Of a DNA stretch of 64,000 nt, positions 8,026 through 17,033 are shown in pieces (the first letter of the stretch is position 1; the number at the start of each line of letters is the position of its first letter). The notes under the pieces are model-generated. The model did not search any database. It saw only the letters and a program-made list of their open reading frames with translations, and was not told the DNA's origin. Source of the stretch: an uncultured Bacilli bacterium (GTDB lineage Bacteria; Bacillota_I; Bacilli_A; RF39; UBA660); assembly GCA_934085595.1 (NCBI GenBank), contig CAKOHK010000004.1, positions 57,262-121,261 of the forward strand. The letters are read 5' to 3'. A program made the translations under genes and the position numbers.

Positions 8026-8815
8026 ATTTAAATCTCGTGGTAAACAGTATGTATTTTATGATAATAATTTGCTTATTAAAGAAGATGATTATGTTATTGT
8101 TAATACTGAAAGAGGTATGCAGTATGGAAGAGTTGTTCAGGTTGTTAATAGTGAAGAAAAACAAGAACATTCTTTGGTTGTAAAAATAGCAGATTCAAAA
8201 GATATGAAGCAGAATGAAGATAACATTATTATGGCTGATGAAGCATTAGAAAAAGCGGTTTCATGTGCATTACGTCTTGGACTTGAAATGAAGTTTATTG
8301 ATTGTTATTTTACTTTTGATAGAAAACAGTTAGTTTATCATTTTCTTGCAGATAATAGAATTGATTTTAGAGAACTTGCTAAAGAACTTGCTTCTATTTA
8401 CAAAACTAGAATTGAACTTAGACAAGTTGGTGCTAGGGATAAAGCAAAAGAAGTATCTGGTGTAGGTATATGTGGTAGGAAACTTTGTTGTTCTTCATTT
8501 TTGAATGATTTAGATGCTGTTAGTATTTCTATGGTTAAAAATCAAGATTTATCTTTAAATCCGAGTAAAATTAACGGTTGTTGTGGCAGACTTTTATGTT
8601 GTCTTAGATATGAAGATGAGTTTTATAGTGATAATAAAAAAGGGTTACCATCTGTTAATAAAAAAATTATTTGTGATGATAAGTTTGAAGGTAAGGTAGC
8701 GTCTGTTAATGTATTTAATAGATCGTATGTAGTTAGAAATGAAGATGGAGAAGAAAGAGAATATTTTGTAGAAAGTAGATGTGATAAGTGTGACAGAAAA
8801 TGTAGAAATAAATGA
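8006..8815 (+). CDS. ricT: RicT / PSP1-domain protein
   Basis: RicT (YaaT) is part of the RicA-RicF-RicT complex, which in B. subtilis carries iron-sulfur clusters, promotes RNase Y-dependent mRNA maturation and affects sporulation. The 269-residue PSP1 domain is recognisable by RGKQYVF and by the paired Cys clusters CGRKLCCS and CGRLLCCL. A further Cys pair pattern, CDKCDRKC, ends the protein. ATG 8006 follows GGAGG and starts within holB. Its last 35 bases overlap the start of the next gene. Confidence 0.92.
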   Translation: MKLVYVEFKSRGKQYVFYDNNLLIKEDDYVIVNTERGMQYGRVVQVVNSEEKQEHSLVVKIADSKDMKQNEDNIIMADEALEKAVSCALRLGLEMKFIDCYFTFDRKQLVYHFLADNRIDFRELAKELASIYKTRIELRQVGARDKAKEVSGVGICGRKLCCSSFLNDLDAVSISMVKNQDLSLNPSKINGCCGRLLCCLRYEDEFYSDNKKGLPSVNKKIICDDKFEGKVASVNVFNRSYVVRNEDGEEREYFVESRCDKCDRKCRNK

Positions 8816-9542
8816 TTTATATGCTCATGATTTAAAAATCTATCAAAATAGTGATTATTTTAAAGTAAGTTTAGATTCTTTTTTACTTGCTGATTTTGTT
8901 AATATTAAAAGTTGTAAACATAGAATAATAGATTTATGTTCTGGAAATGCACCAATTCCTTTATTGTTGAGTAAAAAAACAAATTCTATTATATATGGGG
9001 TAGAAATACAAAATGAAGTTTTCGAACTTGCTAAAAAATCTGTTGAAATAAATAATCTTACTCATGATATAGTACTTTTAAATGTTGATGTTAAAGAACT
9101 TGTAAATATGTTTGATTCTGATAGTTTTAATATAGTTACGTGTAATCCACCTTATTTTAAAGTTGATGAAAATAGTAATATTAATGATAATAGTATTAAA
9201 GCTATTGCTAGGCACGAAATAAAAATAACTTTTGAAGAAATAGTTAAAGTCGCTAAAAAGCTTTTAAAAAGGAATGGAGATTTTTATTTTATACATAGAA
9301 CAGAAAGATTATTTGAAATATTAGATATTCTTAAGAGAAATAAGTTTGAACCTAAGATTATAAGATTTGTGTATCCTAAAGAAGGAAGTGAATCAAATAT
9401 GGTGTTAATTAAAGCTAAAAAAAGAGGTAACCCTGGGTTAAAAATGATGTATCCTCTTATTGTACATAATGAAGATGGTACATATAAAGAAGAAATATTA
9501 AAAATGTTTGGAGTTAGAAATGATACAGAAGAGTTATTATGA
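8781..9542 (+). CDS. trmN6: tRNA1(Val) A37 N6-methyltransferase-like protein (YabB)
   Basis: A class I SAM-dependent methyltransferase that modifies adenine. The SAM loop is DLCSGNAPIPLLL and the adenine-methylase catalytic motif IV is NPPYF. There are 253 residues from GTG 8781. GTG 8790 is an equally possible start, and no ATG lies nearby. Length before the KIYQ segment matches B. subtilis YabB when 8781 is used. It overlaps ricT upstream and rsmI downstream. Family membership is firm, but the exact tRNA substrate is inferred from the family. Confidence 0.83.
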   Translation: MISVTENVEINDLYAHDLKIYQNSDYFKVSLDSFLLADFVNIKSCKHRIIDLCSGNAPIPLLLSKKTNSIIYGVEIQNEVFELAKKSVEINNLTHDIVLLNVDVKELVNMFDSDSFNIVTCNPPYFKVDENSNINDNSIKAIARHEIKITFEEIVKVAKKLLKRNGDFYFIHRTERLFEILDILKRNKFEPKIIRFVYPKEGSESNMVLIKAKKRGNPGLKMMYPLIVHNEDGTYKEEILKMFGVRNDTEELL

Positions 9543-10392
9543 TTGTGGTCATGGTAAGTTATATCTTGTTCCTACACCTATTGGTAATATGGGAGATATA
9601 ACTACTAGAGCTATAGATGTTTTAAGAGAAGCACCTTACATATATGCTGAAGATACTAGGGAAGCACAAGCGCTTCTTAAAAAGTTTTCAATATTTAAAA
9701 TAGTAAGGTCTTGTCATAAGTTTTCGGAAGAAAGAAATAAGAGTGAAATTATAGGATTATTACGTAATGGTTATGATGTTGCTTATATGAGTGATAGAGG
9801 GACACCTCTTATAAGTGATCCAGGGCAAATAATTGTAAGAGAAGCTATTAAATATGATTTTAATGTAGTTGCTTTACCTGGTCCTAGTGCTTTATTACCT
9901 GCATTAAATATGTCTGGTATTGATAATTCTAAGTTTTTGTTTTATGGTTTTCTTAATAGTAAGTCTGTTAAAAGAATTGAAGAACTTAAGAGAATTAGAA
10001 GTATTGAATATACTATAGTTTTTTATGAAGCACCACATAGAATAACTAAAACACTTTCTGATATTAAAATGATTTTTGGCAATAGAAATGTTGCTATATG
10101 TAGAGAAATATCTAAAAAGTTTGAAGAAGTTTTTAGGGGTGATTTAGTTTCGGCAATCGAGTATTCAAAAGATATTAAAGGTGAAATGGTTATTGTTGTA
10201 GAAGGTTATGATGGTAAGACACCTTTTAAGGTTGATTATGTATTTGAAGTTATGAAACTTGTTAATGCTGGAGAAATGTTGTCTACTGCTATTAAAATTG
10301 TTTCTATGACTTATGGGATATCTAAAAATGAACTTTATAATAGTTATTTAAAATATTCTAAAAAACAAGGTGATAAAAATGGGAAAAACTAA
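9520..10392 (+). CDS. rsmI: 16S rRNA (cytidine1402-2'-O)-methyltransferase RsmI
   Basis: RsmI places the 2'-O-methyl group on C1402 in the ribosomal P site. Of 290 residues, the tetrapyrrole-methylase fold is clear from LVPTPIGNMGDIT, EDTREA, SDRGTPLISDPG and LPGPSA. ATG 9520 has GGAG six bases upstream and lies inside the end of the previous gene. The 3' end overlaps pth by 14 bp. The same trmN6-rsmI neighbourhood is found in B. subtilis (yabB-yabC). Confidence 0.94.
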   Translation: MIQKSYYDCGHGKLYLVPTPIGNMGDITTRAIDVLREAPYIYAEDTREAQALLKKFSIFKIVRSCHKFSEERNKSEIIGLLRNGYDVAYMSDRGTPLISDPGQIIVREAIKYDFNVVALPGPSALLPALNMSGIDNSKFLFYGFLNSKSVKRIEELKRIRSIEYTIVFYEAPHRITKTLSDIKMIFGNRNVAICREISKKFEEVFRGDLVSAIEYSKDIKGEMVIVVEGYDGKTPFKVDYVFEVMKLVNAGEMLSTAIKIVSMTYGISKNELYNSYLKYSKKQGDKNGKN

Positions 10393-10945
10393 ATTGATTG
10401 TTGGTCTTGGGAATCCTGGTAAAGAATATGTTAATACTAGGCATAATACTGGTTTTATTGTTATCGATTATTATGCAGATAAAAAGGGGTTAAGTTTTAA
10501 AGAAGAAAAAGGTGGGTTATACACATCATTTAATAATAATGGTAATAAGTATATATTATTAAAACCTCTTAGCTATATGAATAATTCTGGTGATGTAGTT
10601 AAAAAGTACGTTGATTATTATAAAATCGATATTGATGATATTTTAATAATATATGATGATAAGGATTTTGATGTTGGAACTTTTAAGGTTAAAATAGATG
10701 GTTCTTCTGCTGGTCATAATGGTATAAATGATATTATTAATAAACTTAAAACTGATAAAATTAAGAGAATTAGGGTTGGTATTGGAAAGAATACTTTTGA
10801 TCTTGTAGATTATGTTTTAGGTAAATTTTCTTTAGAAGATTTAAATAAAATTAATAATATATTACCAATTATTTCTTGTGTTATAGATGATTTTTCTGTG
10901 AACAATATAAATGATATAATGAATAAGTATAATAGGAAAGAATGA
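10379..10945 (+). CDS. pth: Peptidyl-tRNA hydrolase
   Basis: Pth recycles peptidyl-tRNAs that drop off the ribosome. The 188-residue protein has GLGNPG, the catalytic His in NTRHNTGF (His22), SYMNNSG and the DDKD Asp region. ATG 10379 follows AAGG; the GTG at 10370 overlaps that Shine-Dalgarno. In B. subtilis the gene (spoVC) also precedes mfd and spoVT, and that trio is kept here although it has moved relative to tatD. Confidence 0.94.
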   Translation: MGKTKLIVGLGNPGKEYVNTRHNTGFIVIDYYADKKGLSFKEEKGGLYTSFNNNGNKYILLKPLSYMNNSGDVVKKYVDYYKIDIDDILIIYDDKDFDVGTFKVKIDGSSAGHNGINDIINKLKTDKIKRIRVGIGKNTFDLVDYVLGKFSLEDLNKINNILPIISCVIDDFSVNNINDIMNKYNRKE

Positions 10946-10948
10946 AAT

Positions 10949-13900
10949 ATGTTATATGATAAGTTATTTAATTTTGATATAAATGGTATTAAAAAAATAT
11001 ATTCTACTAATAATGAAATATATAATCAGTTGATATTATATATGTTTTTTAGTTTAAATAAAAATATACTTTTGGTATTTTCAAGTTTGAATGAAGCTAC
11101 TACTGTGTATAATAATCTTAAAAATTATGTAGATGAAACGTATATATTTCCTGAAGATGATTTTATGACTAAAAAATCTATTGCTATGTCTCCTGAACTA
11201 CTTTATATTAGACTTAAATTACTTAATAATATTAGAAGTGAAAATAAAAAAATTGTTATTACACATTATAATAGTTTTGTTAGAAAATTGCCATCAATAA
11301 ATGATTTTGATACTAAGAAAATAGTATTGAAAGTAGGAGATCGTATTGATAGGAATGATTTAATATTAAAATTAAATGATATAGGTTATAAAAAAGAAAG
11401 CTTAGTTACTAATAGTGGTGAGTATTCTGTAAGAGGATATGTTATAGATATATATCCTATTCATAGTGATAATCCTGTTCGTATAGAATTATTTGATGAT
11501 GTAATAGATAAAATAAAGTATTTTAATGTATATTCTCAAATGAGTAATGGATTAAATGAAATTGAATCTTTAAGTATAAATGTAATAAAAGATGATTTTG
11601 GAAATAATAATACATCTATTATTGATTATCTTGATGATGTAAAAGTAATTTATAATAATTATGATGATATTGAAAAAATTGAGCAGATGATTTTACCTCA
11701 AGTTAAATATTTAGATATTGAAAAGGATATATTCAAATTATCTGATTTTAAGTGTGATGATATAAAGATTGATACTATTAATAATAAAGGGGATTTTGAT
11801 CTTGTTATTAATTCTAGAACTTTAAGTAATTATTATAATAATAATGATGGATTTTATAATGATATAAAGAGATATAATGGTATTTTATATACTCTTAATG
11901 ATAAGATTATAACTAACTGTATAAATAATGATATTAAGTATGTTAAAGGTTATTTGAATAGTGGTTTTGAATATTTAGGTAATTATTATTTTTCAGATAA
12001 TGATTTACTTTTTGCTAACAAAAAATCTAGGTTAGAAAGTGATTTTAAGTATGGAACTAAAATAGATTCTTTATCTAAGATTGAAGTAGGGGATTATGTT
12101 GTTCATAGGAAAAGTGGTATTGGTATATATATGGGTATTAAAACTCTTACTAAAAATGGTATTAAGAAGGATTATATATTAATACAATATAAGGGTAATG
12201 ATAGATTATATTTACCTGTTCAAGATATAGATAAATTATATAAATATACATCTAAAGAGGGAACTAAGCCCACTATATATAAACTTAATAGTGCAGAGTG
12301 GAATAAGACTAAACTTAGAATTAAAGAGAGAATTAAAAATATTACTTCTGAGCTTCTTAAAATATATAAAGAGAGAAATATAGCATCTACTACACCTTAT
12401 TCTAAAGATGATGAGAATCAAATAATATTTGAATCTAGTTTTGAATATGAAGAGACATCTGATCAAAGAAAAGTAACTGATGAAATTAAGAGAGATTTAG
12501 AGAGTGGTAGACCAATGGATAGACTTTTGTGTGGAGATGTTGGTTATGGTAAGACTGAAGTTATTTTTAGAGCTATTTTTAAAACTGTTATGAATGGTAA
12601 ACAAGCTATGTATTTATGTCCTACTACTATATTGTCATTGCAGCAATATAATTCTGCTCTTGCTAGATTTAAAGATTATGGTGTTAATGTTGATTTAATT
12701 AATCGTAATTTTAGTGATAGTCAAATTAAAAACAAAATTGAATTACTTAAAGAGGGTAAAACTGATGTTATATTTGGAACTCATAGATTATTAAGTAACG
12801 ATATAGAGTTTAAAGATTTAGGACTTTTAGTTATAGATGAAGAGCATAGATTTGGTGTTGAGCAAAAAGAAAAAATTAAATCATTAAAAAGTAATGTTCA
12901 TGTTTTAAGTGTTTCTGCTACTCCTATTCCTAGATCATTACAGATGTCATTAACTGGTATTAGAGATATGTCTTTAATAGAAACTGCTCCTAGAAATAGA
13001 TATCCTGTTCAAACTTATGTTATAGAATATAATGATATGCTTTTGAGAGATGCAGTAGTTAAAGAATTATCTAGAAATGGGCAAGTATTTATTTTATTTA
13101 ATAATATTATTAATATGGAAGATCTTGTTCTTAAATATAAAAAATTAATTCCTGAAGCTAGGATATGTTATGCTCATGGTAAAATGAATAAAGATGTGAT
13201 GAATGATGTTATTTCTGATTTTAAAAACTATAAGTATGATGTTTTAGTAAGTACGACTATAATTGAAAATGGAATTGATATTCCTAATGCTAATACTATT
13301 ATTGTTATTGATGCGGATAAGTTTGGACTTTCACAGTTATATCAGATTCGTGGTAGGGTTGGTAGAAGCGATAGGATAGCTTATGCATATTTGATGTATA
13401 AAAAAGATAAGATGTTAAATAGTACTTCTATTAAAAGACTTGATGCGATGAAGGAGTTTACGGAACTTGGTAGTGGATATAGAATATCTATGAGAGATTT
13501 AGCTATTAGAGGCGCTGGAGATATACTTGGTAGTGAACAAGCTGGTTTTATTGATTCTGTTGGTGTTGATATGTATTTAGAATTGATAAATGAAAGTATT
13601 AATAATATTGATGAAGATAATGAAGAGGCAAATAATGTGCATTCTCTTGAAGTTCAAACTCATATTGATGAAAAATATTCTGATGAGAGTGATATAGTTA
13701 TTGATTTACATAAAAAGATTAATTCTATTGTAAATAAAGATGATTTAAATAAAATATTAGATGAAGTTAAAGATAGATTTGGTATAGTAGATGAATCAAT
13801 TAAATTATATGCTTATGAAAAATACTATGAAAATCTTGTTAAAATAAATAATATAAATGTTGTAGAAGATAATAATATTAGAATTACTTTTAGTATTAAG

Positions 13901-14086
13901 CCTAGTGTATATAATAATTTAGATGTTCAAGAATTATTTGTATGTACTAGTAGGTTATCTACTAAGTTTAATTTTAATTATAAGAATAATGTAATTTTTA
14001 TTTCTTTATTGAAGGGTAATTTAGATAAGAATTATATTTATTATGTGACTAATCTTATGGAAATAATTTTTGATTTAAAAAAGTAG
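10949..14086 (+). CDS. mfd: Transcription-repair coupling factor Mfd
   Basis: Mfd displaces stalled RNA polymerase and recruits UvrA to the lesion. It is 1045 residues, about 100 shorter than typical; the missing length appears to be in the N-terminal UvrB-like part. The RNA polymerase-interacting domain (IEVGDYVVHRKSGIG) is followed by the RecG-like motor with Walker A CGDVGYGKTE near residue 528, the DEEH box near 630, SATPIPRS, and motif VI QIRGRVGRSDR. A TRCF C-terminal domain is present. It starts three bases after the pth stop codon. Confidence 0.95.
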   Translation: MLYDKLFNFDINGIKKIYSTNNEIYNQLILYMFFSLNKNILLVFSSLNEATTVYNNLKNYVDETYIFPEDDFMTKKSIAMSPELLYIRLKLLNNIRSENKKIVITHYNSFVRKLPSINDFDTKKIVLKVGDRIDRNDLILKLNDIGYKKESLVTNSGEYSVRGYVIDIYPIHSDNPVRIELFDDVIDKIKYFNVYSQMSNGLNEIESLSINVIKDDFGNNNTSIIDYLDDVKVIYNNYDDIEKIEQMILPQVKYLDIEKDIFKLSDFKCDDIKIDTINNKGDFDLVINSRTLSNYYNNNDGFYNDIKRYNGILYTLNDKIITNCINNDIKYVKGYLNSGFEYLGNYYFSDNDLLFANKKSRLESDFKYGTKIDSLSKIEVGDYVVHRKSGIGIYMGIKTLTKNGIKKDYILIQYKGNDRLYLPVQDIDKLYKYTSKEGTKPTIYKLNSAEWNKTKLRIKERIKNITSELLKIYKERNIASTTPYSKDDENQIIFESSFEYEETSDQRKVTDEIKRDLESGRPMDRLLCGDVGYGKTEVIFRAIFKTVMNGKQAMYLCPTTILSLQQYNSALARFKDYGVNVDLINRNFSDSQIKNKIELLKEGKTDVIFGTHRLLSNDIEFKDLGLLVIDEEHRFGVEQKEKIKSLKSNVHVLSVSATPIPRSLQMSLTGIRDMSLIETAPRNRYPVQTYVIEYNDMLLRDAVVKELSRNGQVFILFNNIINMEDLVLKYKKLIPEARICYAHGKMNKDVMNDVISDFKNYKYDVLVSTTIIENGIDIPNANTIIVIDADKFGLSQLYQIRGRVGRSDRIAYAYLMYKKDKMLNSTSIKRLDAMKEFTELGSGYRISMRDLAIRGAGDILGSEQAGFIDSVGVDMYLELINESINNIDEDNEEANNVHSLEVQTHIDEKYSDESDIVIDLHKKINSIVNKDDLNKILDEVKDRFGIVDESIKLYAYEKYYENLVKINNINVVEDNNIRITFSIKPSVYNNLDVQELFVCTSRLSTKFNFNYKNNVIFISLLKGNLDKNYIYYVTNLMEIIFDLKK

Positions 14087-14092
14087 TATATA

Positions 14093-14123
14093 ACTTAATA
14101 AATATTGCAAAATATTATTAAGT
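14093..14123 (+). promoter_or_regulatory. Hairpin in the spoVT leader
   Basis: ACTTAATA (14093-14100) and TATTAAGT (14116-14123) form a perfect inverted repeat with further A/T pairing inside. It ends one base before the GAGG Shine-Dalgarno of spoVT. There is no T run, so it looks more like an operator or a translation-control hairpin than a terminator. Binding by SpoVT itself is a guess. Confidence 0.4.
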
Positions 14124-14132
14124 GAGGTTATT

Positions 14133-14612
14133 ATGGTTAATACTGGTGTTGTTAGAAAAATTGATAATCTTGGGAGAATAGTATTACCTAAGGAACTTAG
14201 ATATTCTTTTGGGATTAATTCTGGTGATGATTTTGAAATACTTATAGATAATGATAATATAATACTTAGAAAATATTATAGATTAGATAATTTTAAAAAT
14301 AGAATTAATGAATTAATAGATAATATTAATAGTTTAAATGAATATAATGTGTTACTTATTCAAAATAATATTATTAATATAAAAGATAATAAAATTGATG
14401 TTAGTAATTTATTAAATATGAGAAAGATAATGATTAATGATAGTAATATTTCTAATATAATTAAAAGTAATAATATATTGTTTCCTATAATAGTAGATGG
14501 GGATTTAGTTTGTGGATTACTAATATATGGGAATGAAAATATTGAGATAATGAAAAGAGATATTAATTTAATTAGTATGTTTGTTAAGAATATTATATTG
14601 AATAAAATGTAA
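14133..14612 (+). CDS. spoVT: Stage V sporulation regulator SpoVT (AbrB family)
   Basis: SpoVT adjusts forespore sigma-G gene expression. The 159 residues split into an AbrB-type swapped-hairpin DNA-binding domain (1-50; GVVRKIDNLGRIVLPKELR) and a C-terminal GAF-like domain including FPIIVDGDLVCGLLIYG. A C-terminal GAF-like domain and the position after mfd distinguish SpoVT from the shorter AbrB. ATG 14133 is preceded by GAGG. The C-terminal domain is very Asn/Ile-rich, in line with the genome's base composition. Confidence 0.85.
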   Translation: MVNTGVVRKIDNLGRIVLPKELRYSFGINSGDDFEILIDNDNIILRKYYRLDNFKNRINELIDNINSLNEYNVLLIQNNIINIKDNKIDVSNLLNMRKIMINDSNISNIIKSNNILFPIIVDGDLVCGLLIYGNENIEIMKRDINLISMFVKNIILNKM

Positions 14613-14627
14613 AATAAGTGTAATTTT

Positions 14628-14667
14628 TGTCGAATATGTTGAAATTATACTTTTTTTATTTGATAAT
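14628..14667 (+). promoter_or_regulatory. Promoter with adjacent Spo0A-box-like heptamer
   Basis: TTGAAA (14639-14644) and GATAAT (14662-14667) are 17 bp apart. TGTCGAA, the Spo0A box heptamer, lies at 14628-14634 just upstream of the -35. The predicted start of transcription (about 14674) falls on the first start codon of the next gene, so the message would be leaderless. A single 7-mer can occur by chance. Confidence 0.45.
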
Positions 14668-14676
14668 ATAGATGTG

Positions 14677-14868
14677 ATGAATATGAAAAATAATAGAATA
14701 CGTAATTTAACTTTGTTTGGATTTTTTAGTTTATGTGTTATATCAATTATGACTATAGTATTTATTAAGTTTAATATTGAAACTATTAATACGATGTTTA
14801 TAGTTATATTATGCTTTTATTTAATTAAAGGTTTATATTTATTCTTTGTAGAGGAAGAATATGATTGA
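14677..14868 (+). CDS. Small two-segment membrane protein of unknown function
   Basis: About 63 residues with two hydrophobic helices (roughly 10-30 and 38-57) and a charged C terminus ending EEEYD. I do not recognise a family. Possible starts are GTG 14674, ATG 14677 and ATG 14683, none with a Shine-Dalgarno; the promoter just upstream suggests leaderless translation. Its stop overlaps the tatD start, so it is probably co-translated with tatD. Confidence 0.6.
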   Translation: MNMKNNRIRNLTLFGFFSLCVISIMTIVFIKFNIETINTMFIVILCFYLIKGLYLFFVEEEYD

Positions 14869-15631
14869 TTCACATGCTCATATACTGGAAGAGTATTATT
14901 CTGATGCTTTTATGACTGTTCAGGATGTTTTTCGTGAGGCTAGAAGAAGAGGAGTAGTTAATATTATTGAATGTGGTGATTCGATTGAAACTAGTAAAGA
15001 AGTAAGTAAATATGCCAGTGAGTTTTATAATTTAGTATATGCAGCAGTTGGGATACATCCTCAAAATGATGATGAGTTTAATGAGAAAAATATGATAATA
15101 CTTGAGAATCTAATAAAAAGAAAAGGCGTTGTTGCGATTGGTGAGATTGGACTTGATTATCATTTTCCTAATACTGATAAAGAAAGACAAATAAAGTTAT
15201 TTAGAAGACAGTTAAGTTTAGCTGAAAAATATAATTTACCTGTTATAGTTCATAGTAGAGATGCTATTCAAGATACTTATGATATTTTGAAGGAATATCA
15301 AGTTAAAGGTGTTATACATTGTTTTAGTGGTAGTCTTGAAATGGCTAAGTTATTTATTAGATTAGGCTTTTATCTTGGTATAGGTGGAGCTGTAACTTTT
15401 AATAATTCTCTTAATTTGGTTGATGTTGTTAAAAATATTAGGTTAGAATGTTTATTACTTGAAACTGATAGTCCTTTTATGTCTCCTGTACCTCTTAGGG
15501 GAAGTAAGAATGTTCCTTGGAATGTTTCTTATGTGGCTGAAAAGATTGCAGATATTAAGGAGATGTATTCTATTGATGTAGTAAGAACTACTACTAATAA
15601 CGCTATTACTCTTTTTGACTTGAAATCGTAA
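14861..15631 (+). CDS. tatD: TatD family metal-dependent DNase
   Basis: A TIM-barrel metallohydrolase with 3'-5' exonuclease activity in the family. Metal ligands are visible in DSHAHI near the N terminus, GEIGLDYH, VHSRDA, HCFSG and ETDSPF. The 256-residue length is normal. The ATG overlaps the preceding small gene by 8 bp and has GAGG upstream. In B. subtilis (yabD) it likewise precedes yabE and ksgA. Confidence 0.93.
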   Translation: MIDSHAHILEEYYSDAFMTVQDVFREARRRGVVNIIECGDSIETSKEVSKYASEFYNLVYAAVGIHPQNDDEFNEKNMIILENLIKRKGVVAIGEIGLDYHFPNTDKERQIKLFRRQLSLAEKYNLPVIVHSRDAIQDTYDILKEYQVKGVIHCFSGSLEMAKLFIRLGFYLGIGGAVTFNNSLNLVDVVKNIRLECLLLETDSPFMSPVPLRGSKNVPWNVSYVAEKIADIKEMYSIDVVRTTTNNAITLFDLKS

Positions 15632-15643
15632 TTATAGTATAAT
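15615..15643 (+). promoter_or_regulatory. Sigma-A promoter for the 3D-domain gene and rsmA
   Basis: TTGACT at 15615-15620 and TATAAT at 15638-15643 have a 17-bp spacer. The -35 lies inside the end of tatD. It is followed by AGGAG and ATG 15660. Confidence 0.75.
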
Positions 15644-15659
15644 TCTTTTAGGAGTTAAT

Positions 15660-16217
15660 ATGAGGAAGTATTTTCTTAGAAGAATTAAAATGTTTATTCA
15701 AGCAATCGTTGTTATTGCAATAGTTTTTGTGTTTCCTAAAGCTGTTAATGATACTAGTATTTTTACTGTTGCTATGAATACAAGTGCTACTAAAGTTCTT
15801 GATAAAGATGTTATTACTTCTAGTCAAAATAGGTTATATGAAAATGGATTATATGATCCAATATATACTTTTGTGGGTGAGCTTACTGGTTATGCTGGAG
15901 ATTGTCCTTTGTGTAGTGGATATTTAGCTTGTCCTCCTAGAACTAATGTGCTTAAAGAAGGAATATATTATAAAGATAAAATATATGGAACTGTTAGAAT
16001 TGCCGCTAGTAGTAAAAATTATCCTTGCGGGACTATTATTAGATTTAATGTGAATAAGATTTCTAGTGAACCAATAATTGCTATTATTCTTGATAGAGGT
16101 GTTGGTGGTAATGATATTGATTTATTAACAGAAAATGAAGAATACGCTATTAAGAGTGTTGGTAGGGTAAGAAATACTACTTTTGAAGTACTTAGAAGAG
16201 GATGGAAAAATGAATAA
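15660..16217 (+). CDS. Membrane-anchored 3D-domain protein (YabE-like)
   Basis: 185 residues: an N-terminal signal anchor (about 10-27), then a 3D (double-psi beta-barrel) domain from about residue 70 to the end, with GYAGDCPLCSG, IAASSKNYPCGTIIRF and LDRGVGGNDIDLL. The family includes lytic-transglycosylase-like cell wall proteins such as B. subtilis YabE, whose gene also lies between tatD and ksgA. The G5 and DUF348 domains of YabE are absent. Four Cys in the domain could form disulfides. Wall hydrolysis is inferred, not shown. Confidence 0.75.
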   Translation: MRKYFLRRIKMFIQAIVVIAIVFVFPKAVNDTSIFTVAMNTSATKVLDKDVITSSQNRLYENGLYDPIYTFVGELTGYAGDCPLCSGYLACPPRTNVLKEGIYYKDKIYGTVRIAASSKNYPCGTIIRFNVNKISSEPIIAIILDRGVGGNDIDLLTENEEYAIKSVGRVRNTTFEVLRRGWKNE

Positions 16218-16992
16218 GGATTTTGATTATAAAAAAACACTAGGGCAAAACTTTTTAGTTGATAAAAATATTATTAATAAAATAATAGATGATGTTAAGC
16301 ATTCTTCATATGATATGATTATTGAGATAGGACCTGGTAGTGGTGCTTTAACTTCTGAACTTAAAAAACTTAATATACCTTTATTTGCTTTTGAAATAGA
16401 TAAAAGACTTGAAAGTGAATTATCTAAATTAGAAGATGATAATACTAAGATAATTTTTAGTGATTTTTTATCTATATCTTTAAAAGATTTTCTGAAAGAT
16501 AAAGGATGTAGTAATTTACTAATAATTGGAAATATACCTTATTATATTACTACACCTATTGTTAAGAAAGTAACTAGTGAGAGTAATGCGAAAGATGTTA
16601 TATTGATGGTTCAAAATGAAGTAGCACTTAGATATGCATCTAAACCATGTAGTAAAAGTTATGGTTCTATAAGCGTGTATGTTCAGTATAATTATGATGT
16701 AAAAGAAATAGCATTTGTTAATAAAAAATGTTTTTACCCTGTTCCTAAGGTTGATAGTAGTGTTATTAAACTTAGTAGAAAAAATAATAATATTATAAAT
16801 GAAGATAAGTTTTATAGTTTTATTAAAGAAGCTTTTTCTCATAAGAGAAAGACTCTTAAGAATAATTTAGTTAATTATGATTTTGGTTTTATATACAATA
16901 ACTATTTAAAAAATAATAATTTTAGTGAGACATGTAGAGCTGAAGAATTAAGTGTTCAAGATTATATTAATATATTTAATTTAATAAATTAG
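16210..16992 (+). CDS. rsmA: 16S rRNA adenine dimethyltransferase RsmA/KsgA
   Basis: KsgA dimethylates A1518 and A1519 of 16S rRNA late in 30S assembly. The 260-residue protein has LGQNFLV, the SAM loop EIGPGSGALT and the catalytic NIPYYI motif near residue 108, plus the C-terminal helical head with FSHKRKTLKNNL. ATG 16210 follows GAGG and overlaps the upstream gene by 8 bp. A second, more diverged member of this family is at 54462-55250. Confidence 0.94.
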   Translation: MNKDFDYKKTLGQNFLVDKNIINKIIDDVKHSSYDMIIEIGPGSGALTSELKKLNIPLFAFEIDKRLESELSKLEDDNTKIIFSDFLSISLKDFLKDKGCSNLLIIGNIPYYITTPIVKKVTSESNAKDVILMVQNEVALRYASKPCSKSYGSISVYVQYNYDVKEIAFVNKKCFYPVPKVDSSVIKLSRKNNNIINEDKFYSFIKEAFSHKRKTLKNNLVNYDFGFIYNNYLKNNNFSETCRAEELSVQDYINIFNLIN

Positions 16993-17033
16993 ATATATTT
17001 TTTTATTGGGAGAATATACTTATAAGGGGTATT

